Shown here: positions 21,933 through 34,100 of the stretch, piece by piece
Numbering within the stretch: the first letter of the stretch is position 1
How the letters are laid out: each line of letters begins with the position of its first letter
NCBI RefSeq assembly: GCF_020520425.1
Contig: NC_079488.1
Location: 21,826,247 to 21,890,246 of the forward strand
DNA from: Spinacia oleracea
Lineage: Eukaryota; Streptophyta; Magnoliopsida; Caryophyllales; Amaranthaceae
Length of the DNA: 64,000 nt
Direction: 5' to 3'
Position numbers and translations under genes: made by a program
Notes under the pieces: model-generated
Told to the model about the DNA's origin: nothing
Seen by the model: only the letters and a program-made list of their open reading frames with translations
Databases searched by the model: none

Positions 21933-24900
21933 ATGGGGATTGAGATTCAGAAGCAGCCACAGCCTCAACAAACTACGGCGCACACTGTTGAACAGCTCGT
22001 TGCTGTCAATCCTTACAATCCTGACATTCTTCCTGATCTTGAAAACTACGTCAATGAGCAGGTTTTCCCCTTTTCTCCTTTTAAGAAAACAAATATTCCC
22101 CTTTTTTATTGTTAATTAGCAGTATGTTTTTTTGAATTGCTGCAATTTTTATTCCTCTTGTTGATTTTAGTATTTAATTTTGTTTAAAGTTGTTAGCTTT
22201 AACCAGAAGTAGCTTATTCTATTGTGGTTGCTTTGTTCAAATTATTATAAATTTTAATACATTAGGTTTCAGTTTTATGGTAAAATAATGTTAATGGAAT
22301 CAAATCAATGGTTGTTCAGATAATATTGTGGATTTGATTTTGAAGAATTGATTGTACCCATGCCCAATTTATGTAACTGCCCTGGTTTGAACTATTTGAA
22401 GGTTTGTGATCGAATTTGATTTCCGGGTATGTTGTAATTTCGCTTTGGGCAAAATCAGTTTAGTAGCTTGACATTAAGCTGGAAGTTAAAAATCCTTGAT
22501 TGCAGTTCAACCCTTTATTACTTAAAACATGTGATTCTGTTTTGTTTGAACTCTGCTGTTACCCCTGCATTTATCAGGTTATGTCTGGATCGTACAGTCT
22601 TGATGCGAATCTTTGTCTTCTTCGGCTCTACCAGGTATAGACCCTCGATAGGTTTATAATTTATGTCGGTAAAAAGAATGATGTTTAATTTGTTTGCTGT
22701 ATTAATGCCTGACTTTATGCGTTCTGTGTAGTTTGAACCAGAGAGAATGAGCACCCCTATTATTGCCCGCATTTTGATCAAGGTTTACTTGCTGCCTTTC
22801 TTTTTCTTCAATTTTTCGGTACTTTTGAGTGACATTTTGTTGATGAATCCTTGTTTGCTTCTTTGTTCTACCCAGGCACTCATGGCAATGCCAGCTTCTG
22901 ATTTTGGCCTTTGCCTCTTTTTGATTCCGGAACGTGTGGTATGAGTTTCTCTTCCTTCCTCTTTGAATATGATTGTACTGCACATATCTTCTGGGACCTG
23001 TGCCTTACTAAATGAGAACAAAGCTTTACGTCCGAGTTACTGGAACTATTTGTTAGATTGTTAGAAGTGACAGACCAGTATTTTTCTAAATTGTGATGTA
23101 TAATCGATGACTGAAGTGTCCGCTGGTTAGAAATAGTTAAAGTTGTGGGAATTCGTAAAGCCGAAATAAATGTATAGTTCATAACTTCATACCTATACAA
23201 GTTACTTCATACATTAGGACTCCAGCATCTTCCTAATTGGCCTTATTGATGACATAGTAAACCAACAAATGATAGAGATTTCATTCAGTTCTCATGATGA
23301 ATTCTTCCGTAGTGAGTAGTCCCTTCCACACTGTAAAGTACTAACCTAGAGTGCAATAGAAGATTTTGGGGCTTGGAGTATTTTGATCTTTGGATTTTTG
23401 TTTATTGGGATTCAGCCAAGTCATCTATGCTTTGGCTATTTGGTTAGATGAACTTCAACTTTTTACCATCTTGGGAATTGGGATAGAAGATTCTTTCCTT
23501 TCCAGAAGAAAGAATCAAATGTGTCTCATTGTGATTTGTGGATCAGACCTAACTGCTTTCTTATCTTTGTAAGTATAGTGGTTTCCCAGAATCGGATACT
23601 GGAATTTCAGTGGAATTTATTGTAGCTTTCTCTTGTTTTGGAGGGATTGTATGTGTAATTTCTTGAACATCTTATACTTATTACTAGGTTTAGAAAGCAA
23701 GAAAAGTATTCCATAAGAAGGATGCAAGTAATGCTTCATTCTTTTTCTAGAATATTTTGAAGGATATTTCAGTCTACTATTGTCTCTTGCACTTGAGTAT
23801 CAGGAGTTGGGATTTGGGAAGAAGCACTCATTTGCTAGTATTAGGGCCTTTGACTAAGATATACTTTGTTATGGTCTTGTAATATGGAATGATCTCTTTA
23901 GAGCGTAGAAGTCATCTCTCCCCACGAACTTATTAAATGTTTTGCGTGCTTGCTATAAGAGATCTAGGCTTGGTGTTCTTGGTGTAAGTACAAACTTTGA
24001 CAGCAGTACATCACAAATTCTTGTAAGAAGCGGACTGACTATAACTTATTGTGGGACGGAATGATTTTTTAGTTTTTTTGGATGCCGTCTCATTATTTTA
24101 TGTCTCCCTCTAGAGTTTTTCTCATACTTTTTAAAATTCAAGCTCTGGAATTCTGTACTGTGGCTATTAAAGCAAAATTGTGCATAGATTGTTTATTGAA
24201 ACAGAAAGTTGCCTGCACAAGATGCGCCCATTGTCATGATGGTGTCAACTGTCAAATGTACCTTTTTGTTCTTGTGGCGAACAGAATTAAATCTGAAGTA
24301 AGCGTTGTAAGCAATGATTTACTGGTTTTTCTGAAAATTGACAGGAGTGTTTTATTTCAATAGTCTCACAGTTACTTGTTTGGTTTAAATTACTAGTGGG
24401 TGTGGTGAATAAATTATATATGTTTATTGTTGTCCTAAGTGAACCACAAATTTATATCTCACATCCGAAATAATGCATTTGCATGAGGAATCCATGGGGT
24501 TTCTTCATTTGATCAGTGGTCAATGTCCAGTATTAGTGGTTAACCCCTGATTAGATTGGGGGCCTAGCATTCATTTTCTTTGTACTAAACACTGATTCAC
24601 TTTTTCGAAGAGTATATAATACTTTCTCCCTAATAACTTGATCATTTACTTAAATATATACCTCGTTAGTTTTCTATTGACTAATTTTTCGATGAAAATT
24701 TACAGCAAATGGAAGAGCAGTTCAAGACATTGATTGTTCTCTCTCACTATTTGGAGGTATAGTTGATACACTTACTTGGAAACATGGTTTATAATGCTTG
24801 GGATGTGATATCTGATGGTTTCTTTGCTTGCAGACTGCTAGGTTTCGTCAATTTTGGGAAGAAGCATCCAAGAGCCGCCACATTCTCGAAGCAGTTCCAG

Positions 24901-26721
24901 GTAAATAATCTCTGCAGCTTATTTAGTAAATTGGTATTTTTTTTGGGTGGGTGGGTGGGGGGGGGGGTATGAGAGAAATCCATTGAAGAGATTCACCCAT
25001 ACTTGTCTTTGTTGAACTGCTTTTACAGCTTTGCACATCTAATGAGTCTATGAAAATGGTTTCCTACGGAAGTGGATTGGGGTGGTTGTTTTGTGATATT
25101 TTGTAACATTTAGTTGATGTACGATTGTGAAGAAGATGGTATATCTTATTCGTACTAGTGTTCTGATTTGGAAGACTATTTATGGATTAGTGATGAAGAT
25201 GCATTTTCCTTAGTAATCGATAAATATTAGTCTTTGGCTCTGGGGTTAGGTACATAGCGTTTAAGAGTGCCTTTGAAAATCTTGATTCACTTTGTATTGC
25301 CCTACATGGAATCCTGGATGCACTTGGTGTGAATGTAAGGAAAAGAAACAAAAAGAAAAAGAGGAGACATTGCTGCTGCTAGCAATCTAGCATCATTTCG
25401 GGGATTGGAAATTCAGTTTGTATGCCACTGAGAAATGTAATTAAAAGAGGAAAAAAAGAGAGAAGTAGATCCATTCAGAAATCATGTATTAGCAGCTTTG
25501 TGATTGGGATAGTCTAGCCTCTCTAGTTCTCGACTGCTTGCTGGTTTCATTGGTTGCTTATCAATACAATTTTCCTCATAATTTCTCTTCTGCAGTCTTT
25601 TTTTCTCCATTCCTGTCCTTCCTTCTCTTATCTAAAATCCTATTCATCCTCTATCAGATACCAAGTACATTTTTCTTTAATAGTTTACCATCCAATGCTC
25701 GTATGGTCGTAGAAGTAGGGAATTGTAGCAGTTGGTGGGGATTGAAAAGAAAAATCTGTTTTCCCGTATGGAACTCAATCCTTGCCACTGGGCCAAGTGC
25801 TCTTGGCTATGTTAAGTATACTGTTGTTGTTTGCGGCCTTCCTAATTCCTTCCTAATTCCTGATAAGGTTGCTGACAATTGTGTTATTGCAGGTTTTGAG
25901 CAAGCAGTGCAGTCCTATGCAGTTCATATTCTCTCACTAACTTGTCAACGGGTGCCTAGGACTGTGCTTGCTGAGGTATGCAGTCAATTTCTTAACTGTT
26001 GAAGCTTTTCAGTGTGATGTTGTTTGATGCAAAATGAATTATACTTATCATGATGAAGTGCGTTGAACAGTTGCAAATCAGCCCATAATGTATATGAATT
26101 TTAATACAAAAGGTCTTGCACGCACAAGGTGTACAATAAATTCATTGTACACAAGGATAACCTTTACCTAATTTTTTATAATTTTTACCTAGTTTTTTTT
26201 TTAACTTTTAATATGTTTTGATTAATTTTTACATTATAAAAAAAGATGATAGATAAACATTTTAAAGGGTTAAATGATTAATTTTATCACTAAAAATATA
26301 GATAACTTTTACATATACTTCATAAGAGTAACTTTTAAGCATTTTGAGTTGACTTTTACTCCGGTGTAAAATATTTATTGTACACCACTTGTAAATAAGA
26401 ATTTGTGATTTTTATATGCAATATTATGTGAATGACACACATCGAACAGCATAGTCCCACAATCTGGTTACAGTTAATGTTATTAATCTTGGTTTTATGC
26501 TACTTGTAATTATCCAGGCTATTAACGTTGAAGGTCTCGCCCTTGACAAATTCCTGGAGCAACAATCGATAGAACGTGGTTGGATTGTTGAAAAGAGTGG
26601 TGGTAAGGGCCAAATCATTATCCTTTCCCGCAACGAATTCAACCATCCAGAGTTAAAGAAAAATGCAGCAGATAGCATACAGCTACAGCATATCACTAGG
26701 ATCCTCCCTATTCTCGGTTGA
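21933..26721 (+). CDS. TIF3K1: Translation initiation factor eIF3 subunit K
   Basis: A small non-core subunit of eIF3, which scaffolds the 43S pre-initiation complex in the cytoplasm. Eight exons: 21933-22061, 22578-22634, 22732-22782, 22876-22938, 24706-24756, 24834-24900, 25893-25975, 26518-26721. Frames join perfectly with GT-AG introns to 234 aa, close to the Arabidopsis protein (about 226). The N-terminus has TVEQLVAVNPYNPDILPDLE. The middle, HAM/CSN8-PCI-like part has CLLRLYQFEPERM, LCLFLIPERV and FKTLIVLSHYLE. The C-terminus has SRNEFNHPELKKN and ends ITRILPILG, all typical of plant eIF3k. The extra residues GKGQI in the last exon are a small insertion relative to what I recall. Intron 4 is long (1.8 kb). 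The AATAAA at 26962-26967 is a likely poly(A) signal. Confidence 0.95.
22939..24705. other. eIF3k intron 4
   Basis: A 1.77-kb intron with no gene or clear transposon ends. Open stretches such as 24082-24363 have no recognisable domain. Confidence 0.6.
24901..25892. other. eIF3k intron 6
   Basis: A 1-kb intron with a G-rich run at about 24945-24968. No gene is recognised; the open stretch ending in the next exon at 25538-26002 is intron read-through. Confidence 0.6.
26124..26392. mobile_element. Small MITE in eIF3k intron 7
   Basis: Imperfect inverted ends ACAAGGTGTACAATAAAT and ATTTATTGTACACCACTTGT bracket about 270 bp of AT-rich DNA without an ORF. Flanking duplications are unclear. It lies 130 bp upstream of the last exon. 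Confidence 0.6.
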
Positions 26722-28177
26722 TCTTCTCAACCGTTGTAGACCGACCTTGTGGTTAAAAGAGTAGTAGAGAATTTGATGACATTTTTTGTTTTCTGGGAAT
26801 GCTCTGAATACAGTTTTCTACTTCTCTTTTTTACTTTAAGATGTTCTGAATACTTTTTTGCACTGAAAAATGATCTCAGATTTTGAGTTAATCCCTTTTT
26901 TCCAGAGTTGTTTCACCTTGTGCGTTCATCTTTTGGTGAAATTCTGCTTTCTGAAATTAGGAATAAAATGAGGGGTGCTTATATGGGGTTAGGTGAACTT
27001 TGTGTATGACAAATTTCATACTATGTGTCTTCAACTGTGAATTGAAACTGTGAACTAGATCATATAACTGTCACCTATAAAACATAGCAACACGAAAGAG
27101 CAGAAAACTGTGGTTCGAATGAATTTGGTAGGCCATGGAAGTTAAACGAGGGCATTATATCTAATATGATACCTCTGTTTCTTTCTAGTTGTCCTCACGC
27201 TTGTACATGCATAACTTGAGCAATTAATATCTTTCTTTAAATATTGATAATGAAAAATTATAAAAAAAAAATGATGTTCACAAATTATACATTAAGATAA
27301 ATCTAATAAAATCATATGGAATACACATTATAAAAGATAAACAAAGTAGACTATTTTTTAATTATGTAAACCTATTTTGCGAGGAAATATACTACTCTTT
27401 CTGTCTCGTTTTACTTGCTCCATTTGCTACTTTTTGTGATAGTTTTTTAGGTCAAATGGAATAAATAAAATGAGACCGTAGGGGTAATAAGTTGTTGATA
27501 TTTAGGACTTCATTAGAGTATAGGTCCAAAGTCCACTCAAAAAAATTGAGTTCAAGTCCAGACTGTTTCACTTTTGGTCCAAGCCAAAAGTTTTACATAA
27601 GATTGGATTAAACAGTTTAGACTGGAATGGATTGGAGTTTAGACTTTTCCTGGAAATAATTGGAGAAATTCAGGAAGTATAATTGAAAATAACAGAGAAA
27701 GTACTCCCAACAATTGCACATTTGCACTAATACAAGTATACAACTATTCCATAATATCCTCTTTCTTCTATCATTTTCAGAATGAAGTTCAAATTAAATC
27801 GTTCAATTGTTAAAACAGATGGAAAGAATCAACTGCCTACATTTGCAACTTTGCAAGAAGAGCAAAGGATACATATTTACAACAAACTTTCATAAGTTCG
27901 CGATAAAAGAAAATGACTCCTAAAAGAATCTGTAAACTATTTCAGACTATTTACCATCATCAGAGCTTCTGAATTTCAAATTCACAGGTGAAGCAACATT
28001 TTCTTCGCGCTAAAAAAAAACTAGTATTCCTCGCTCTTTGGCCTAAACAGCTCCTCGACATTTTCTTCTTCGCCCTCTTACGAACAACGAAGGGGTGTGA
28101 AATTCAGTCACGAGAAGTTCAAAGGAAGAGCTCCACACCGAAAATTCCCAGACACGAGGAGGAAAGTTCAAAAAATT
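26722..28177. other. Convergent 3' intergenic region, eIF3k / SAC
   Basis: Holds both 3' UTRs. A half-length Stowaway-like sequence (TACTACTCTTTCTGTCTCGTTTTACTTGCTCC type) lies at about 27390-27475. No other gene is seen. Confidence 0.5.
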
Positions 28178-31100
28178 TCAAAAGCAAAGTGTCTCTCCAG
28201 ATACAACCCAACGCACAAAGCTTTCAGAGAATTCTTCTAGCACAGAATCGTTAACCTGGGCACATGATAGTTCTCCTTCCGTTTGTTCCCTTGTCTGTAA
28301 AATTGTCCCAGATAGATTGGTTAAGCATAGAAAAGTGGCCCGCATTACACAATCAAGAGTTTGAATGACCTAAATATATTGGGAAATATTTCGAAAAAAA
28401 ATTATGGTCCTTAATTTCCAAATGGAAAGTTTCTCCTTTCCTCTTAAATACTAGTTCCTAGGCAGTAATTACTAACAACTAATAACTTTTGTGTAAGACC
28501 GCCTTACCGAAAAAGACCGCTTTGATTGCTTAACTAATTGGTTCCATTCTTAATTAATTGGTTCAATTGCTTAATTTTATGACACCAATGCGGTCTTTTA
28601 TAAAAGTTTGTATTACTAATTACCCTTTTGACTGAAACAAATAACAATCCAGAACCAAATAATGCTGCATCTTTTGACTCCAAGAAATGATAGAAAAATA
28701 GTACATTAAACCATACCCGAAATATAAAAACACCAGTTGTAGAAAATCCCTTCCTAACTTGTTCTGACTTCTAAGATGTACTGCAGCATAGCCGCATAAG
28801 AACATCATTAAAGATGTTTTGTAACCAATATCTCATTTACCTGCGATTAGGGACCTAATGTCTTCCGTATGTTTTATTCTATGGATGCTCGAGGGATCAA
28901 TCCATGTTTGACAAATTTATAATTATATGTTATTGTATCTAAATTGAAGCCGACCCCAAATCATTTGGGACTAAGGCTTTGTTGTTGTTGTTGTATCTAA
29001 ATTGATTACAAAAATAATTTATTTGTCCATCATTGCTATTAACCTCCAACGGAAACCTAAAATTTTGGCTAGGAAGGAGTTTGTGAAATACCCAATACAC
29101 ATTCATACTACTATTTTACTCTGTAAAGGACTCACTTTCATGCTGGATCCATATTGGCTGCTGGATGGGGTTGTTTCTCCCGTCACACCATTCATGACAT
29201 TATCCAATGACAGACCAGTAAGCGGAGAATACATAGACATTGACCTGCAAAAATCAAAACATTAAATTGGAGTTTAGTTACAAGAGTCTTATATCATTTC
29301 AGTCAAAAACATCCCAGACTTCCAACAGTTTATTCAGTACTCTAGCCTAGAAAATTCAGTTTGAGGTTATTCTCCTCTCCATCATGATAAAAAAAAAACG
29401 CAATATGTATAATATGCAGCGATAAGGAAACAATGACATTTTCCCCAATGATTCTCAGAGCTCATCACCCCGGTGGAAGTTCCGTTGGGATGACTTCTAA
29501 GAAATATAAACAATATTAGTTGTCCACACAAAAGAGTGTTCACAATTTTGAGATGATGAAGCTACCTAAAGACTAGAAGTTAGGAATTACCAAAGAGCAT
29601 GTTATAAACAATGTTCACATTGTTTATCTAGATACAAATTCTAGAACTTAGAAAACTGGAACTCCTTAACATGTCAAGAGAAATCAAAGAGAGATAGCAA
29701 GACAAACTGTCTCCATTTGCTACAACAATATGATTTAATTGTATATTCTAAGGTTACGGGAAACGCATCATAATTTCAACAGGAAAGAATGTTGTTGTAT
29801 TGAAGAGGATATGTTGACTTTCCCTTCATGAGCTTTCAAGGGAAGGTATCATGACAAACTAGATCGTGGTTGGACGGACTCTCACTTTAATACTTCTTTG
29901 TTGGTTATATAGTATAAGAAGGTGGGAAATAATCTCCCGTTTTCATATCAATACAAGAAAATTGTTTCCCGCTTTGAAGATGAAACAGAGAATTTCCACT
30001 CACTTCTTTCTAGAGCTGGCAATGTCTAACCCGGCCGGTAACCTGACCCGAATCCGACCTGAAGTTAATGAGAGAAACTCAAACCCGACCTGAACCAAAC
30101 CCAGAGGACCTCAGTTCGACCCGATTTGACCCATTTATCACATTATGTATTATCAAGTTTTGCATTATTTCTGATATTTTTTTACACAACCTGAAATTGA
30201 TACGAAACCAGACCCGAACCCAACCCATTGAACCGGATTTCCACCCCCTACTTACCTCCTCCTAAATCCATCATAAGCTGCGTGTACCTTCCTCCTTATT
30301 AAGCTGTGATAAAAACATACAAGAATCGCATTTGGAACTTTCTTATTTTACCCCAGATTCGGAAGAGATGATTGTATCCAAATTAAAATATTTCTACTCA
30401 AATATTTCCAGCGGCAAAAAATAAATTATGACCGTCTCAAGTCGCTTAAAAAAAAGAAAGTCTCACTCCTGAACTATCAGCTTTGAACATTTTATCTGGG
30501 GTCTTTGTTCTATTTAGTTTCATAAAGAGAGACCCTCCCAACCCCAGTCAAATATCCTCTAGTAAAGAACTACAGAAACCAAGCTTAACACCATCCATAA
30601 CAAGAGAGTGGACCCAAGCACACCCTCTGCAGAGACATCTACAAATAAGTGAAACGCAAAGACTGTTCGTGCATCTAAAAGTGTCAGTGAAAGTAGTGTA
30701 AAACACAATCAGGTTGTGTATGGTTACATTTTTGTTATTATCAGAAGAATAATCTTCTCCACTAACTTCTTCATACTCATAAATTATAGCTTTCTTATCT
30801 ACTCAGATAAAACAGAATAAAAAAAAATTAAGTCATTACACCTTTGTTTCTACCCTCCTCTCTTATTGGCAGAATTGAAAACACCAACAATAACGTCCCT
30901 GAAATTTATTTAAATGCTTCTTTAAAACAATCAAGAGTCAGGACAACCACCACTACTGGAAACATGCACTACATAAGTACATCTCTGAGAAAATTACCTC
31001 TCACAAGACTCTTCCGAATATCCAGAAGAAGAAAGCCAATCCAAGTCTACAAAATTTGAGCAGTCTAATGAATCTACGCGTTCATGGATGTTGACATGAC

Positions 31101-34100
31101 CGTTGTCAACATATTGTTCTCGCTGAACATCTCCGAAAAGTTGCTTGCGAGGAGTTGAAGCGGGATGCCTGTGTAAAAGACAGTGCCGGAAACAAACATG
31201 TCCATGCATTAGAACTGAAATTTTAACTAAAGAGCAGTGGACATGAAGCCCCAACATCGAAGCATATGTCCCTAACAATAAAAACTCATAACTCTTTATA
31301 GAGTAAAAATCTACATGTAAGAATCTCAGAAAGATCCAACTACTCCCTCCGTCCCAAAATTATCTTCCTGCTTTCCTAAACGAGCGTCCCAAAATTATCT
31401 TCCTTTTTCTAATTATAGATGTACTAACTTTTCACTTTACCCTTGTTTGGGACCACTAAAATTAAAAAAAAACAAGGAAAACTAATTTAATAACACAAAA
31501 ATCAGAAAAAGAGGAGGGGACCATTTGATGGAAAAAATGACCTCATATTACCCCTATTTGTGTTGAATCTGTGTGCTTTAAATCTGAGCATTTTGATTGG
31601 TTGAGAATAAATATTATTGTATTCTTATTGGTTAAACTATTTTGATTAGGATCCATGTGCAAAAGAAGAGGGGACCATTTTGCTTATTCCAACACAAGTA
31701 CAATCCAATCATTAGACTTATCCACTCCAAATATTTTTCTTAAAAACCGTGAAATTGGTCAAACAGGAAGATAATTTTGGGACGGAGGGAGTATAAGGGA
31801 TATCAATGGGGTGGGGCGGATGCAGATGTAGGTCCCTCCATCCCCATTCGTACCTAAAATTTCTATCCCAATCCCCACCCCCAATGGACACAAAACTAAA
31901 ACCATCCCCACCCACCCACCCACTTGGATGTTCACTCACCTAATACCCACTTCACCCGCCCCGCATTATCAAGTGAAAATATTAATGCTACAAAAATAAT
32001 CACAAAAGAGTACAAATAGAGTTCATCTAATATTTTTTTGCCGATGTACTAAATTAATATTTATGACATTATTTTTAGAAAGCCATTACATTAAATAAGA
32101 GTATGAAATAAAATACTTCCTTAGTTTTTTTTTATTATTATTTGCAACAATTTGAGTTTCACATTTGTCAATGCAATTAATATCTTGAATTATGTTTTAG
32201 TAAAAGTCATAAAAAATTGTCATATTTTGAAAGTATAAATCGAGACGATTCTAATAAGATCATACATCACTATATTTTCAGTTACATAATAAACGAAAAA
32301 GATCAAATAAGGATGTGTGAATAGTGAAAAGTCCAAATGGTGCAACTTTTTTTAAAAAAAAGAAATACTTATATGGAGTATCTTTAGAACTAAAAGAATT
32401 TCGAGGTGGATGGTGGGGCGGGTACACCTTAAATTCATACCCGCCTCACCACCCATGGCGGATACTATTTTTGTCCTTATCCCCTGCCCCATCACCAACC
32501 AAAACCTTCATCCATCCCCACCTAATTGGGGCTGATGTTGTTGACTTGAATTTCATTGATTCGTATTAGCTAAGTCAGTTTTGCACAACGCTCACCAGTC
32601 ACCACAGAAGAAGACGCCTATCTCTGACAAGAAAGTACTTCTAGGAAAGACTACACAGGTATTGCTTCAAGAGTTGCATGTTGATGCATCTTTTTCCCTC
32701 ATTTTTTTGTAAGAATATTTTAATATAACTCCTTTTTTTGTAAGAATATTTTAATATAACAAAAGAGGAACATCAAAAGAACAATGTATTCTCAAGATGA
32801 TGCACAAATTAGTGTTTGCACATAGCCTATTTCCATTGTATATCCCTAATTGGATAGAGTTTAAAAACCCCATTCCATCTCCAAAACAGAATAGCTACCT
32901 ATTTAATGCAAAATAGTACTCTACTTACCCATTATTAACTCACGTAAAAGATTCTAAACAAGAAGATCAATAAGAAATGGACGGAGTAATATTACTTGAA
33001 AAAAGAGAGGTGAAATAACAGATAATAACAACAATATACAGAAATTGCATAGCATCACAGTGAATCAAACCTGTAATATGAAGTATAAATTTCTGGAACA
33101 GATACATCAGGAGATGACTCAACCAGAAGTTGGTTAGAACCTTTAGATGAATCAGGGTAAACCAAGTTTGAAAAGTTCTCCTGGCGTACATGTCTGGATG
33201 AAATGGGAGAACCTCTTGCACGGCGCATGTTTCCATCCGACCAGCATCTTTTGAATAATGACCTAAAAGCAGAGGGGTCAGTAATGGACATGCATGTTTA
33301 TTTCCTTGTCCGTTAAGGACATGAATATTATAATGGAAGAAAATTATGAGTTAGCTGATAGCTAATTCCTTAAGACAAACCAGTTAAGCTACATGAATAA
33401 ACCTTGAAGAAAACACAATCTTTGTATCAAGTATACCCAGCCTCAAATAATAGCAAAATATTACTGGGAATACAACGGTGTCTTCCCCAAACTTAAAGAT
33501 ATTGAGTTGCCTCAAAACTAAAAATCATCTAAAATTCTGCAAGACAGTGGCTAATCCAAATGTTCATCTCATGAACTACAATTACCTTCCATTTTCATCA
33601 ATATCTGTTTGCCCATTTCTTCCTGCATTGAAGTGGTGATCGGATCTCAATTCCCACAATGCTGGCTTGTCATGCTGTGGTTGAAAATATCCCAGGAATC
33701 TGCACCAAATTTCTTTCATTATATAGGCCACATAAGTTACGCATCTATTGATTTCGTGACAACGTATTAGAAATTATTAGACAATATTCCCGTTATTTCA
33801 TGACTAAACCCAACAAGATCAAATATTTATAGTAATGCAGTCAAAAAGCCACCTTAATCAATTGTAAAATTATGGACGCGCAAATAACTATCACCCGATC
33901 AACAGTAAGTCAAAGTAAACTTACACATTAATAGCATTTTGCTTCTGTGCATCCATGTACGCATTGCTGTAATATCGTTGCAGAGTTCTGAAGAATTCCT
34001 GAGACTGGGTAGCTGCTTTCCATTGACCCCTTCTTTGAGAGAATATCTGCAAGTGCAGAAGATTGATAGTTCAAGTAATCTGCTTTCCCCCGTTCTTTCT

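Noticed and set aside
24082..24363. Cys-rich 93-aa ORF in eIF3k intron 4
   Set aside because: The Cys pattern does not fit a zinc-finger family, and it lies wholly within a well-defined intron.
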